A stretch of 64,000 bases of DNA from Cupriavidus malaysiensis (GCF_001854325.1 NZ_CP017754.1:496001-560000), one strand, 5' to 3'. Shown: positions 53,090 to 64,000, counted from the stretch's first letter. A program made the numbers and translations. The notes: a model not told the origin generated them from the letters alone.

Positions 53090-53914
53090 ATGCGTCACAT
53101 GTTCCGCCGCCACGCTGTTCCCGCTGCAGGGTGCCCGCCGCGGCACGGCACCAGCCATGCATGGCTGCCATGGTGGCGCCTGCTGGCCCTGCTCGTCCTG
53201 ATCCTGTTGCTGGTCCTGCTGGCGGCGCCGTCGGCCGGCGCCGCGGCCGGCCCGGCCGTGCCGGCGGCCGCGCGCGTGGTGACCGAGCAGGCGCTGGCGG
53301 CCTACCAGGCCGGCCGCTTCGAGCAGGCGCTGGCCGGCTTCGGCCGCGCCGCCCGGGAGGGCGACCGCCTGGCCCAGTACGACTACGCGATGATGCTGCT
53401 GCGCGGCGAAGGCACGCCGGTGCGTGCCGACGAGGCCATGGTCTGGCTGAAGAAGGCGGCCGACAACGACATGACCCATGCCCAGTACACCTGGGGCGAG
53501 ATGTACGAGCATGGCGACCTGCTGCCGCGCTCGCTGGAGCAGGCCAACGTCTGGTATGAACGGGCCGCGCGTGGCGGCCATGTGGCGGCGCAGATGGCGC
53601 TGGCCACCAACTACTTCACCGGGCGCGGCGTGGCGCGCGACTACGGCAAGGCGTTCCAGTGGTACCGGCGTGCCGCCGACGCGGGCAACGGGGATGCCCA
53701 GTACATCGTGGCCAGCTACTACGAGCGCGGCGAGCCCGGCGTGGTCGGCCAGGACGCCGGCCAGGCGCGCATCTGGTACGCGCGCTCGGCCGCGCACGGC
53801 GATCCCGCCGCGCTGGCCAAGCTGCGTTCGATGATCGAGCAGGACGTGCGCGAGCGCCAGGCGCGCCAGGACCAGCTCGACCACCGCGGGGAGCGCGCCG
53901 GGGCCGGACCCTAG
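53090..53914 (+). CDS. Exported Sel1-repeat (TPR-like) protein
   Basis: 274 residues. Signal or anchor helix (about 25-50: WRLLALLVLILLLVLLAAPSAGAAAGP) then four to five Sel1 repeats (about 68-250), each with AxxWYxRAAxxGxxxAQ spacing, e.g. AFQWYRRAADAGNGDAQY and ARIWYARSAAHGDPAAL. Such proteins are scaffolds for protein interaction in the envelope; function unknown. C-terminal charged tail. Converges on rodA with a 12-bp gap. Confidence 0.88.
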   Translation: MRHMFRRHAVPAAGCPPRHGTSHAWLPWWRLLALLVLILLLVLLAAPSAGAAAGPAVPAAARVVTEQALAAYQAGRFEQALAGFGRAAREGDRLAQYDYAMMLLRGEGTPVRADEAMVWLKKAADNDMTHAQYTWGEMYEHGDLLPRSLEQANVWYERAARGGHVAAQMALATNYFTGRGVARDYGKAFQWYRRAADAGNGDAQYIVASYYERGEPGVVGQDAGQARIWYARSAAHGDPAALAKLRSMIEQDVRERQARQDQLDHRGERAGAGP

Positions 53915-53926
53915 CCGGGCTCCGGG

Positions 53927-55069
53927 TCAGCTCTGGATCAGCCGCTTCTGGCGCGAGATGCTCATCAGGATGCCGATGCCCATGCCCAGCGTCACCAGGG
54001 CGGTGCCGCCATAGCTCATCAGCGGCAGCGGCACGCCCACCACCGGCAGGATGCCGCTCACCATGCCCATGTTGACGAAGGCATAGGTGAAGAAGATCAG
54101 CGTCACGGCGCCGGCCAGCAGCCGCGAGAACAGCGTCGGCGCGTTGGCGGCGATATACAGGCCGCGGAAGATCAGCATCAGGTAGAGCACCAGCAGCATG
54201 GCGTTGCCGACCAGGCCGAATTCCTCCGAGTAGACCGCGAAGATGAAGTCGGTGTGCTTCTCGGGAATGAACTCCAGGTGCGTCTGCGTGCCCTTGAGCC
54301 AGCCCTTGCCGGTGACGCCGCCCGAGCCGATGGCGATGATCGACTGGATGGTGTGGAAGCCCTTTCCGAGCGGGTCGGTGGTGGGATCGAGCAGCGTACA
54401 GATGCGGTGCTGCTGGTAGTCGTGCAGGATCGGCCAGTTGACGCCCGGCGCGCAGATCTTGCTCTCGAAGCTGACCAGCAGGGTGATGGCCACCACCACC
54501 ACGCCCAGCAGCGGCAGGATGATCTTCCAGCTCAGGCCGGCGAAGTAGATCACGTAGAGGCCGGCGGCCATCACCAGCAGCGCGGTGCCGAGGTCGGGCT
54601 GCTTGGCGATCAGGCCGACCGGCACGAGCAGCAGCAGCAGCGCGACCAGGAAGTCGAACCACCGGATCACGCCCTCCCGCTTCTGGAAGTACCAGGCCAG
54701 CATCAGCGGCATGGCGATCTTCATGATCTCGGAGGGCTGGATCACCATGCCCACGTTGAGCCAGCGGCGCGCGCCCTTGCGGATCAGGCCGAACATGGCC
54801 ACCGCCACCAGCAGGGCCACGCCGACCGTGTAGAGCGGTACCGCCACCCGCATCAGCGTCTGCGTCGGCAGGTAGGCGATGACCAGCATCACCGCGTACG
54901 ACAGCAGGATGTTGCGCAACTGGTCCTCGACCCGGCCCGGCATGTCGATGGCGGCCGAGTAGAGCGCGACGATGCCGGTGGCGAAGATCAGGAAGACGAT
55001 CAGCGCCAGCGGCTTGTCGAAGCCGGTGAGCGCCGATTTGACGAGCGATATGACGCGGCGGCGATCCAT
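53927..55069 (-). CDS. rodA: Peptidoglycan glycosyltransferase RodA
   Basis: 380 residues, ten membrane segments. SEDS family: KQPDLGTALLV, GWLKGTQTHLEFIPEKHTDFIFAVYSEEFGLVG and C-terminal GVPLPLMSYGGTALVTLGMGIG. Polymerises glycan strands with PBP2 during elongation. Start ATG 55069. Last gene of the mreBCD-mrdA-rodA set, 11 bp after mrdA. Confidence 0.96.
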   Translation of the reverse strand: MDRRRVISLVKSALTGFDKPLALIVFLIFATGIVALYSAAIDMPGRVEDQLRNILLSYAVMLVIAYLPTQTLMRVAVPLYTVGVALLVAVAMFGLIRKGARRWLNVGMVIQPSEIMKIAMPLMLAWYFQKREGVIRWFDFLVALLLLLVPVGLIAKQPDLGTALLVMAAGLYVIYFAGLSWKIILPLLGVVVVAITLLVSFESKICAPGVNWPILHDYQQHRICTLLDPTTDPLGKGFHTIQSIIAIGSGGVTGKGWLKGTQTHLEFIPEKHTDFIFAVYSEEFGLVGNAMLLVLYLMLIFRGLYIAANAPTLFSRLLAGAVTLIFFTYAFVNMGMVSGILPVVGVPLPLMSYGGTALVTLGMGIGILMSISRQKRLIQS

Positions 55070-55080
55070 GCGCGTCTCCT

Positions 55081-57444
55081 TCAACGTGCAGCCTCGGGCG
55101 CGGCGGCCTTGGCGCGGGGTTTGACGGCGGGGCGGGGCGCGACGTGGGCGGCCGCCGTGGGCGCCGGCGCCGAAGCGGGCTTGGGCTTGCTGTGCCCCAG
55201 GGCCTGCTGCATGCGCTGTTCCAGGGTTTCCTCGGCGTCGGCCGGGGCGATGGCGGCGGGATCGAGCGCCGCGGCCATGCCCGCGCTCGCGCGCTCGGGC
55301 ACGGCCGGGGCTGACGCCGAGGCCGCCGCGGCAGAAGCGCCGGCCGAAGCGGTGGCGGGGGCCGACGCGCCCGCCACCGCGGGCGTGCCGGCCGGGCCGG
55401 AGGCGGCCGCCGCCGAAGCGCCGGCATTGGCCATCACGGTGGCGGTGGCGGCGCTGGCGGTGAGGCCGGTGGTGAACACGCTGGGCGTGTCCACCGGCGG
55501 CTGGCCGCCCGCGCGCTCGCTGGCCGGCGGGGCGATGTCGGCCAGCTCGGCCGGCCATTTGCCCTGCAGGTAGTAGTCCATCATCTTGCGCGCGATCGGC
55601 GCGGCCTCGGCCGCACCCCAGCCGGCGTTCTCCACGATCAGCGCGATGGCGATCCTGGGATGGTCGACCGGCGCGAAGGCCGTGTACAGCGCGTGATCGC
55701 GCTTGTGTTCATCCAGCGCGTGATGGTTGTACTTCTCGTTCTTGCCGAGCGAGAAGGTCTGTGCCGTGCCGGTCTTGCCGGCCGACTCGTAGGCGGCGCC
55801 GGCGAAGGCGCGCGCCGCCGTGCCCGCGTGCGTGACGCCCACCATGGCACGCTTGATCACGTCGATGTCGGCCTGCTTGAGCGGGATGCGGTAGCTTTCC
55901 TTGGGCACCGTCAGCGCGCGGGCGCGCGAGATCGAGTCTTCCACCGCCTTGACCAGGTGAGGCTTCATGGCGACGCCGTTGTTGGCCAGGATGGCGGTGG
56001 CGTTGGCCAGCTGCAGGATGGTGAAGTTGTTGTAGCCCTGGCCGATGCCCAGCGAGATGGTCTCGCCGTCATACCACTTCTGCTGCTCGGGACGGCGGTA
56101 GGCGCGCCGCTTCCAGTCGGTCGAGGGCAGGATGCCGCGCGCCTCGCCCTCGATGTCGATGCCGGTCAGCTGGCCGAAGCCGAGCGGCTTCATGAAGTCG
56201 TGGATGCCGTTGACGCCCATGTCGCGCGCCAGCATGTAGTAGTAGGTGTCGCACGACTGCACGATGGACTGGTACATGTCCACCCAGCCGTGGCCGCCCG
56301 GCTTGTCGTCGCGGAAGGTGTGGTTGCCGAGCGTGAACGAGCCGGGATCGTGGAAGCCCCAGGCCGCGGTGCGCTTGCCGGTGGCCAGCGCCGCCAGCGC
56401 CATGAAGGGCTTGTAGGTCGAGCCGGGCGGGTAGGTGCCGCGCAGCGGGCGGTTCAGCAGCGGCTTGTCGGGCGAGTTGTTGAGCTCGTTCCAGGTATTG
56501 GTGTCGATCCCCTCGACGAACAGGTTGGGGTCGAAGGTCGGCTTGGAGACGAAGGCGAGGATGTCGCCGGTCTCCGGCTCGATCGCCACCAGCGCGCCGC
56601 GGCGGTTGCCGAACAGGGCCTCGCCGAGCTGCTGCAGGCGGATGTCGAGCGACAGGATCAGGTTGTTGCCGGGCGTGGCGGGGGAGGTCGACAGCGTCCG
56701 CACCGGGCGGCCGCCGGCGGTCACTTCGACCTCCTCGAAGCCGGTCAGCCCGTGCAGCTCGGTCTCGTAGCTCTGCTCGATGCCGATCTTGCCGATGTAG
56801 TTGGTGCCCTTGTAGTTGTCCGCATCCTTGCGCGGGTCGTACTTGGCGCCCTCGGCGTCATTGGCCTCGTCCATCGCCTCGATGCGCTCCTGGTCGCGCT
56901 GCGAGATGCGGCCCAGGTAGCCGATCACGTGGGAGGCCGCCTCGCCCAGCGGGTACTGGCGGAACAGGCGCGCGCGCACGTCCACGCCGGGGAAGCGGAA
57001 GCGCTGGGCGGAGAAGCGCGCCACTTCCTCGTCGGTAAGCTGGCTGCGGATCGGCAGGCTCTCGAAGCTGCGCGATTCCTCCAGCAGCCGCTTGAAGCGG
57101 CGCCGGTCGCGCGGCTGGATGTCGATCACCTTGGACAGCGCGTCGATGGTGTCGTCGAGCGATTCGGTCAGCTTGGACGGCGTGATCTCCAGCGTGTAGG
57201 CGGAGTAGTTGCGCGCCAGCACGAGGCCGTTGCGGTCCATGATGATGCCGCGGTTGGGCTCGATCGGCGCCACCGAGATGCGGTTGTCCTCGGCCTTGGC
57301 CGAGTACTGGTCGTGCTTGTACCACTGCAGCCAGAGGAAGCGCGAAAGCAGCAGGCCGAAGCAGATCACGGCGAAGAAAGCCGCGGCCGCCACGCGGATG
57401 CGGAAGCGGCCGATTTCCTGTTCGACGTTGCGGATTTCGGTCAT
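55081..57444 (-). CDS. mrdA: Penicillin-binding protein 2 (PBP2)
   Basis: 787 residues, over 150 longer than E. coli PBP2 (633). One N-terminal membrane helix (about 17-38), dimerisation domain, transpeptidase with S342 in STYKP, SCD (QSCDTYYY) and KTG (SAGKTGTAQTF). The extra length is a C-terminal Ala/Gly/Pro-rich tail (about 640-787) of low complexity. Works with RodA and MreC in the elongasome. 11 bp before rodA. Confidence 0.97.
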   Translation of the reverse strand: MTEIRNVEQEIGRFRIRVAAAAFFAVICFGLLLSRFLWLQWYKHDQYSAKAEDNRISVAPIEPNRGIIMDRNGLVLARNYSAYTLEITPSKLTESLDDTIDALSKVIDIQPRDRRRFKRLLEESRSFESLPIRSQLTDEEVARFSAQRFRFPGVDVRARLFRQYPLGEAASHVIGYLGRISQRDQERIEAMDEANDAEGAKYDPRKDADNYKGTNYIGKIGIEQSYETELHGLTGFEEVEVTAGGRPVRTLSTSPATPGNNLILSLDIRLQQLGEALFGNRRGALVAIEPETGDILAFVSKPTFDPNLFVEGIDTNTWNELNNSPDKPLLNRPLRGTYPPGSTYKPFMALAALATGKRTAAWGFHDPGSFTLGNHTFRDDKPGGHGWVDMYQSIVQSCDTYYYMLARDMGVNGIHDFMKPLGFGQLTGIDIEGEARGILPSTDWKRRAYRRPEQQKWYDGETISLGIGQGYNNFTILQLANATAILANNGVAMKPHLVKAVEDSISRARALTVPKESYRIPLKQADIDVIKRAMVGVTHAGTAARAFAGAAYESAGKTGTAQTFSLGKNEKYNHHALDEHKRDHALYTAFAPVDHPRIAIALIVENAGWGAAEAAPIARKMMDYYLQGKWPAELADIAPPASERAGGQPPVDTPSVFTTGLTASAATATVMANAGASAAAASGPAGTPAVAGASAPATASAGASAAAASASAPAVPERASAGMAAALDPAAIAPADAEETLEQRMQQALGHSKPKPASAPAPTAAAHVAPRPAVKPRAKAAAPEAAR

Positions 57445-57519
57445 GGTACTGCGACGGTTGCCTGGGCAGGTTGGCGTGGAGGGCGGGACACGGCGGCGGG
57501 CCGGACGCGGGCGGGGGCG

Positions 57520-58032
57520 CTACAGCGGCCGCGTCTCGTCGACATCGCTCGGCCTGCGCTGCGGCGCCAGCAGCAGCGCGGTGGCCATCGGCCACAGCAG
57601 CGCCTCGATGCCCGGCGCCAGCAGCACGGTCCAGTCGGGCAGCGGCGCGCCCATGATCAGCCGGATCAGCACCGGCACCGCGTGCGCGATGAACAGCAGC
57701 GGCAGTATGTGCAGCGCCTGCGTGTAGACGGTGAACCACAGCACGCGGCGGTGGATGGTGATGGCGAAATAGGCCAGCAGCGTATAGGCCATGGCGTGCT
57801 CGCCGAGCAGGCGGGCATCGTGCACGTCCATCAGCAGGCCGAGCAGGAAGGCCACGCCCATGCCGACCTTGCGCGGCTGGTGGATGTTCCAGAACACCAG
57901 CACCAGCGCCACCATGTCGGGGATCCACAGCGTGGTGCCCCACGGCAGCAGGTTGAACAGGAAGGCCAGCACGAAGCTCAGCGCGATGAAGATGGGGTTG
58001 ACCGGCCGCAGCAGGTATTGGGGATTGGTCAA
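57520..58032 (-). CDS. mreD: Rod shape-determining protein MreD
   Basis: 170 residues, five or six membrane helices, opening PVNPIFIALSFVLAFLFNLLPWG and IPDMVALVLVFWNIHQPRKVGMG. Starts with TTG at 58032, overlapping the mreC stop by four bases (TTGA), with AGGAG nine bases upstream. Membrane linker between MreC and the rest of the elongasome. 75 bp before mrdA. Confidence 0.93.
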   Translation of the reverse strand: MTNPQYLLRPVNPIFIALSFVLAFLFNLLPWGTTLWIPDMVALVLVFWNIHQPRKVGMGVAFLLGLLMDVHDARLLGEHAMAYTLLAYFAITIHRRVLWFTVYTQALHILPLLFIAHAVPVLIRLIMGAPLPDWTVLLAPGIEALLWPMATALLLAPQRRPSDVDETRPL

Positions 58033-59084
58033 CGCTTGGACTCCTTGTCTGCGGCCTTCTCTGCCTTTTCCGCCTTCTCGGCGGCACGCTCGACCGGGGT
58101 GCGGGGCTCGGCGCGCGGGCCGCCGCGCTGGCCGGCCTTGGGTTCGCCGCCGCGCGCGTCCGACTTGGCCTGCGCCGCGGCCTTGATCCCGGCGCGCGAA
58201 CCCTTGGTGTCGGCGGCGGTGCCGTCGTCCTTGGCCTCCAGGTCGCGCACGCCGGACTCGTAGCGCAGCACCAGCAGCTGGCGGTGCGCGCGCACGCCGG
58301 CCACCGGCTCGCAGTAGACGCGCGAGAAGGCGGTGTCGGCCTTGCGTTCGATCTTGACGATCTTGGCCACCGGCAGGCCGGCCGGATAGACACCGTCGAG
58401 GCCGGAGGTGACCAGCAGGTCGCCCTGCTGCAGGTCGGCCGAGGCCGCCATGAAGCGCAGGTCGAGCAGGCCCGCGCGGGCGCCGCCGAAGGCGACGCTG
58501 CGCAGGCCGTTGCGCACCACCTGCACCGGGATGGCCTGGTCCTTGTCGGTCAGCAGCGTGACCTCGGACTGGAAGGGCGAGACGCGCGTGACCTGGCCGA
58601 CCACGCCGCGCTCGTCGATGACCGGGTAGCCGGGGCGAAGGCCCTGCTGGCTGCCGCGGTCGATCACGATGCGCTGGCTGTAGGGGTCGCGGGCCTCGTA
58701 GAGGATCTCGGCGGCGGTCACCGGCGTGGCGGACTGCTGCTGCAGGTCGAGCAGCTTGCGCAGTTGCTGGTTCTCCGCTTCGAGCTGGGCCTGCCGCACC
58801 GCGGTCTCGGCCTCCAGCACCGCGCGCTGGCGCAGTTCGCGGTTTTCCGTGGCCAGCGCGGCGGAGGACTGCGCGTAATCCAGCATGGCGCGGATCGCGT
58901 CGCGCGGTACCAGGACCAGGCGCTCGACCGGCATCAGCACGGTGGCGGCGACCTGCCGCGCCACGTTCATCGCATTGAAGCGGGCGTCGACCACCAGCAG
59001 CACGAGCGAGATCAGCACGTACAGGACGAGGCGCGCGACAGCCGAGGTGCCCTGCTTGAAGAGCGGCGGAGGGGTGTAATCCAT
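58029..59084 (-). CDS. mreC: Rod shape-determining protein MreC
   Basis: 351 residues. N-terminal membrane helix (about 14-34), coiled coil (about 60-115), and the beta-barrel domain with QGLRPGYPVIDERGVVGQVTRVSPFQSEVTLLTD. The C-terminal ~85 residues are a Lys/Glu/Ala-rich low-complexity tail ending in repeated EKA, longer than in E. coli. Periplasmic scaffold between MreB and PBP2. Overlaps mreD by four bases. Confidence 0.95.
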   Translation of the reverse strand: MDYTPPPLFKQGTSAVARLVLYVLISLVLLVVDARFNAMNVARQVAATVLMPVERLVLVPRDAIRAMLDYAQSSAALATENRELRQRAVLEAETAVRQAQLEAENQQLRKLLDLQQQSATPVTAAEILYEARDPYSQRIVIDRGSQQGLRPGYPVIDERGVVGQVTRVSPFQSEVTLLTDKDQAIPVQVVRNGLRSVAFGGARAGLLDLRFMAASADLQQGDLLVTSGLDGVYPAGLPVAKIVKIERKADTAFSRVYCEPVAGVRAHRQLLVLRYESGVRDLEAKDDGTAADTKGSRAGIKAAAQAKSDARGGEPKAGQRGGPRAEPRTPVERAAEKAEKAEKAADKESKR

Positions 59085-59222
59085 TTACCCGTGCACAGGC
59101 GTGGACGCCCCGGCCGCCGGTGTCGACGCGGCGGGCGGGGATCGGTGGGCGGCGCGGCGGGGCACGGCGGGGCCCGGGGTGTCAGGCTGGCCGCGTTCCG
59201 CCATCGGTGGCTCCTGGGGGGC
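59085..59222. other. mreC-mreB spacer
   Basis: 138 bp with no gene, GC-rich. No terminator; transcription probably continues from mreB. Confidence 0.5.
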
Positions 59223-60843
<1,621 letters not shown>

Positions 60844-61143
60844 ATGGCCCTCGACCTTTCCGACGTCAAGCGTATCGCCCACCTGGCCCGCATCGAGATC
60901 AGCGATGAGGAGGCCGGACAGACGCTGACGCAGCTCAACAATTTCTTCTCCCTGGTCGAACAGATGCAGGCAGTCGACACCGCCGGCCTGGAGCCGCTGG
61001 CCCACCCGCTGTCGGCGGTGCGCGAGATGTCCCAGCGCCTGCGCGACGACGCGGTGACCGAGGCCGACCGGCGCGACGACTACCAGCGCCCGGCGCCGGC
61101 GGTCGAGCGCGGGCTCTACCTCGTGCCCAAGGTCATCGAGTAA
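60844..61143 (+). CDS. gatC: Asp-tRNA(Asn)/Glu-tRNA(Gln) amidotransferase subunit C
   Basis: 99 residues. Gat[51 protein letters not shown] spans the conserved core, which wraps around GatA. Small scaffold that stabilises GatCAB, needed because these bacteria lack direct Gln- or Asn-tRNA charging in part. gatB is not in the window. 117 bp before gatA. Confidence 0.97.
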   Translation: MALDLSDVKRIAHLARIEISDEEAGQTLTQLNNFFSLVEQMQAVDTAGLEPLAHPLSAVREMSQRLRDDAVTEADRRDDYQRPAPAVERGLYLVPKVIE

Positions 61144-61260
61144 GCCAGGCCGGCGCCCGCGCCGGGGCCGACCGGCCCGCCGCGTTGCGCCGCCACCCGA
61201 CCCGGCACGCCCCGGACCCGACCGGGCCGCCAGGCCACACCAGACGCCATCCCGATTGTC

Positions 61261-62766
61261 ATGTCCCTTTCCGTCGATTCCGTGACTTCCCTGCGCCAGC
61301 TCTCCGATGCCCTGGCGGCACGCACCGTTTCCGCCGAGGAGCTCGCGCGCGAGTACCTGGCCCGCATCGAGCGCGCCGGCGCGCTGAACGCCTTCGTCGA
61401 TGTGAATCCCGAGCTGACGCTGGCCCAGGCCCGCGCCGCCGACGAGCGCCGCGCGCGCGGCGAGGCCGGCGCCCTGACCGGCGTGCCCATCGCGCACAAG
61501 GACGTCTTCGTCACGCGTGGCTGGCGCGCCACGGCGGGCTCGCGCATGCTGGCCGACTACGAAAGCCCCTTCGATGCCACCGTGGTCGAACGCCTGGCCG
61601 CGGCTGGCATGGTGACGCTGGGCAAGACCAATATGGACGAGTTCGCCATGGGCTCGTCCAACGAGAATTCCTACTTCGGCGCCGTGCGCAATCCCTGGGA
61701 CGCGGCGCGCGTGCCCGGCGGCTCCTCTGGCGGCTCGGCCGCCGCGGTGGCCGCCGGCCTGGCGCCGGCCGCCACCGGCACCGACACCGGCGGCTCGATC
61801 CGCCAGCCGGCGTCGTTCTCCGGCATCACGGGCATCAAGCCCACCTATGGCCGCGTCTCGCGCTACGGCATGATCGCCTTCGCCTCCTCGCTCGACCAGG
61901 GCGGCCCGATGGCCCGCAGCGCCGAGGACTGCGCGCTGCTGCTGTCGGCGATGGCGGGTTTCGACACGCGCGATTCGACCAGCCTGGCGCCCGAGCAGGG
62001 GGGCGTGGACGAGGACTTCACGCGGCTGCTGGGCCGGCCCTGGGCCAGTGCCGACGCCGCCAGGCCGCTGGCCGGCCTGCGCATCGGCCTGCCCAGGGAA
62101 TACTTCGGCGCCGGCTTGTCGGCCGACGTCGAGCAGGCGGTGCGCGCCGCGCTGGCCGAGTACGAGAAGCTGGGCGCCACGCTGGTCGAGGTGTCGCTGC
62201 CCAAGACCGAGCTGTCGATCCCCGTCTACTACGTGATCGCGCCGGCCGAGGCTTCGTCCAACCTGTCGCGCTTCGACGGCGTGCGCTACGGCCACCGCGC
62301 CGCCGAGTACCGCGACCTGCTCGACATGTACAAGAAGACCCGCGCCGAAGGCTTCGGCGCCGAGGTCAAGCGCCGCATCCTGGTGGGCGCCTACGTGCTG
62401 TCGCACGGCTACTACGACGCCTACTACCTGCAGGCGCAGAAGATCCGCCGCATCATCGCCGACGATTTCCAGCGCGCCTTCGCCCAGTGCGACGTGATCA
62501 TGGGCCCGGTGGCGCCCACGGTGGCATGGAAGCTGGGCGAGAAGAGCGCCGATCCGGTGCAGATGTATCTGGCCGACATCTTTACGCTGTCGACCAGCCT
62601 GGCCGGCCTGCCCGGCATGAGCGTGCCGTGCGGCTTCGGCGAGGCCGGCATGCCGGTCGGCCTGCAGCTGATCGGCAATTACTTCGACGAGGCGCGCCTG
62701 CTGCAGGCGGCGCACGCCTTCCAGCAGGCGACCGACTGGCATCTGCGCCAGCCGGCCGAGGCATGA
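61261..62766 (+). CDS. gatA: Asp-tRNA(Asn)/Glu-tRNA(Gln) amidotransferase subunit A
   Basis: 501 residues. Amidase-signature enzyme: catalytic K80 (PIAHKDVF), cis-Ser S155 in GGSSGGSAA, nucleophile S179 in DTGGSIRQP. Releases ammonia from glutamine for transamidation. gatB should lie downstream outside the window, but here the next gene is a lipoprotein, so the gatCAB order is broken. Its stop overlaps the lipoprotein ATG by four bases. Confidence 0.97.
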   Translation: MSLSVDSVTSLRQLSDALAARTVSAEELAREYLARIERAGALNAFVDVNPELTLAQARAADERRARGEAGALTGVPIAHKDVFVTRGWRATAGSRMLADYESPFDATVVERLAAAGMVTLGKTNMDEFAMGSSNENSYFGAVRNPWDAARVPGGSSGGSAAAVAAGLAPAATGTDTGGSIRQPASFSGITGIKPTYGRVSRYGMIAFASSLDQGGPMARSAEDCALLLSAMAGFDTRDSTSLAPEQGGVDEDFTRLLGRPWASADAARPLAGLRIGLPREYFGAGLSADVEQAVRAALAEYEKLGATLVEVSLPKTELSIPVYYVIAPAEASSNLSRFDGVRYGHRAAEYRDLLDMYKKTRAEGFGAEVKRRILVGAYVLSHGYYDAYYLQAQKIRRIIADDFQRAFAQCDVIMGPVAPTVAWKLGEKSADPVQMYLADIFTLSTSLAGLPGMSVPCGFGEAGMPVGLQLIGNYFDEARLLQAAHAFQQATDWHLRQPAEA

Positions 62767-63239
62767 TGAAAGCGGGGCGCTGGCCGAGCCGAACGGCGCT
62801 GGCGGCGCTGCTGGCGCTGCTCGCCGCGCTGCTGGGCGGCTGCATCCCGCTGCCGCGCATCGGCGGGCCGACCCCGATCGCCTATCGCACCATCGACCTG
62901 GCCGGCGATTGCCGCCGTACCGAGGAAGACGGCTTCCGCGAGGATGCGCAGCTGCGCGTGGTCAACAACAATGTGCAGCAGCTCTCGTGGAAGCTGTGGG
63001 TGGGCAAGCGCGGTTCCTGCAGCTTCAACCTGGCCGACTTCCACCAGGTCAAGTCGCGGCCGAGCATCGCGCTGCGGGCCAATGACGGCAGCGCCTGCGA
63101 ACTGATGATCTGGCAGGACCCGCGCCGCGTCACGCTGGCGCACGCCAACTGCCAGCAGCGCTGTACCCCGGGCATCTACGAGGAAGCCTGGCCGGTGCTG
63201 TTCGAGCCGGGTGGCGGCGGCTGCGCACAGACGAGGTGA
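62763..63239 (+). CDS. Predicted lipoprotein of unknown function
   Basis: 158 residues, family not recognised. N-terminal lipoprotein signal (hydrophobic 10-25, lipobox LGGC with Cys 27), then a compact domain rich in Cys (about six) and Trp, e.g. [24 protein letters not shown] and CQQRCTPG. Start overlaps the gatA stop (ATGA), and an alternative ATG follows in frame. Secreted to the periplasm or outer membrane. It is followed 5 bp later by a hydrolase gene. Confidence 0.75.
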   Translation: MMKAGRWPSRTALAALLALLAALLGGCIPLPRIGGPTPIAYRTIDLAGDCRRTEEDGFREDAQLRVVNNNVQQLSWKLWVGKRGSCSFNLADFHQVKSRPSIALRANDGSACELMIWQDPRRVTLAHANCQQRCTPGIYEEAWPVLFEPGGGGCAQTR

Positions 63240-63244
63240 CAACG

Positions 63245-64000
63245 ATGGGTGCCCGCCGATCCTGCTTTGCCGCCACGCCGTGGCGCCGCCTGCTCCGCCT
63301 GGGCGGGAGCGTCGCCGCGCTGCTGGGCGCGCTGGTGTGGTGGCAGGAGCCGGCGGCGGCCCACGCGCACGCCCATGCCGGCGCGCCGGGGCCGGCCGTG
63401 CAGGCGCTGCAGCTGCCCGGCGCGCCCGGCGAGCCGGACCTGCCCGCCTACTGGTTCCGCCCGTCGGAGCCCGAAGGCGTGCATGCGCCGCCGCAGCCGG
63501 TGGTGGTCGCGCTGCACGGCTGCGCGGGCCTGTACCGGCGCAGCGAGATGTCGGCGTCGGCGCTGGACGCGCGCTACCGCGACTACGCCCGCTGGCTGAC
63601 CGCGCGCGGCTACGCCGTGCTGATGCCGGACAGTTTCGGCGCGCGCGGCAAGCCGCGCGGCATCTGCAGCGAGCGCTTCGACAGCCGCGCCATCGACGCC
63701 GCCACGCGCCGCGCCGATGTGCTGGCCGCGCTGCGCTGGGTGGCGCAGCAGCCCGGCGTCGACGCCGGGCACATCGTGCTGCTGGGCTGGTCGAACGGCG
63801 CGCAGGCGGTGCTGGCCACGCTCGACGGCAGCCGCGGCTGGCCTGTCGGCACGCCGTCGGTGGAGCGCGCGGTGGCGTTCTACCCGGGCTGCAACCAGGC
63901 GCTGCAGCAGCGCGACTTCCGGCTGCGCTCGCCGCTGCTGCTGATGATCGGCGGCGCCGACGACTGGACGCCCGCCACCCGCTGCGTCATGCTGCGCGAC
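63245..64000 (+). CDS. Dienelactone hydrolase-family alpha/beta hydrolase (3' end outside window)
   Basis: 252 residues visible, still open at the window edge. N-terminal signal or anchor (about 15-45, then HAHAHAGAPG). Alpha/beta hydrolase: oxyanion region VVALHGCAGLYRR and nucleophile elbow GWSNGAQ, i.e. Ser instead of the Cys of true dienelactone hydrolase, then GGADDWTP with the expected Asp. Such proteins are periplasmic hydrolases; substrate unknown. Translated right after the lipoprotein gene (5-bp gap). Confidence 0.88.
   Translation, partial: MGARRSCFAATPWRRLLRLGGSVAALLGALVWWQEPAAAHAHAHAGAPGPAVQALQLPGAPGEPDLPAYWFRPSEPEGVHAPPQPVVVALHGCAGLYRRSEMSASALDARYRDYARWLTARGYAVLMPDSFGARGKPRGICSERFDSRAIDAATRRADVLAALRWVAQQPGVDAGHIVLLGWSNGAQAVLATLDGSRGWPVGTPSVERAVAFYPGCNQALQQRDFRLRSPLLLMIGGADDWTPATRCVMLRD

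Noticed and set aside
61185..63239. A 684-codon frame spanning gatA and the lipoprotein gene
   Set aside because: It is out of frame with gatA for most of its length; only the last 158 codons, from 62763, are a real gene.

Overview
The window looks like a chromosomal segment of a high-GC Burkholderiales bacterium, most likely Cupriavidus or a close Ralstonia relative. This is inferred from the very GC-rich coding style, two Bug/TctC-type solute-binding proteins, a classical beta-proteobacterial porin, and the pairing of mreBCD-mrdA-rodA with a divergent gatCA. No rRNA, tRNA, CRISPR array, transposase or phage gene was seen. Almost all of it is single-copy coding sequence with short gaps; the exceptions are three repeat-rich intergenic islands.

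Layout. 1-2340: 3' end of a Zn-dependent amidohydrolase, a D-N-carbamoylase and a DUF72 protein. 2341-2838: REP-like palindromes. 2839-7640: dbpA helicase, double-CDGSH protein, DUF2855 gene with a divergent TetR regulator, CBS-pair protein. 7826-10077: a BMP-type lipoprotein translationally coupled to a Rieske oxygenase. 10382-15383: EmrB-like MFS pump, glutathione peroxidase, an ODP-type di-iron protein behind an FNR-like box, and a GST/LysR divergent pair around a perfect palindrome. 15476-23924: a probable cyclic-ureide or imide catabolic locus (Asp/Glu/hydantoin racemase homologue, dihydropyrimidinase/hydantoinase, maleate isomerase-like protein, MFS carrier, GntR regulator, FAH-family enzyme, M20 amidohydrolase), interrupted by repeat island A and followed by island B. 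25081-31668: AraC/MFS pair, periplasmic glutamate carboxypeptidase, MarR/EamA pair with twin operators, a Rossmann protein and a small zinc-ribbon-like protein. 31842-35713: Bug protein, two divergent orphan OmpR-type regulators, porin. 36126-38045: minCDE. 38400-47305: a complete kdp locus (small membrane ORF, kdpF, A, B, C, D, E) preceded by a sequence very like the E. coli KdpE box. 47306-49421: repeat island C, a 493-bp tandem array plus an inverted copy. 49422-53914: sulfatase/phosphonate monoester hydrolase-like enzyme with a Bug protein, divergent MarR, Sel1-repeat protein. 53927-60266: rodA-mrdA-mreD-mreC-mreB. 60844-64000: gatC, gatA, a lipoprotein and a truncated dienelactone-hydrolase-like gene.

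How the genes work together: kdp provides osmotic and potassium-limitation response; mre/mrd and min control rod shape and division-site placement; gatCA makes Gln-tRNA(Gln)/Asn-tRNA(Asn) by transamidation. The accessory stretches are small regulator-transporter-enzyme modules for uptake and hydrolysis of amide or ureide compounds. The most unusual DNA is non-coding: islands A, B and C are built from nested long inverted repeats that share one layout (GC hairpin, then a T-rich/A-rich hairpin), and they fill gaps at gene ends.
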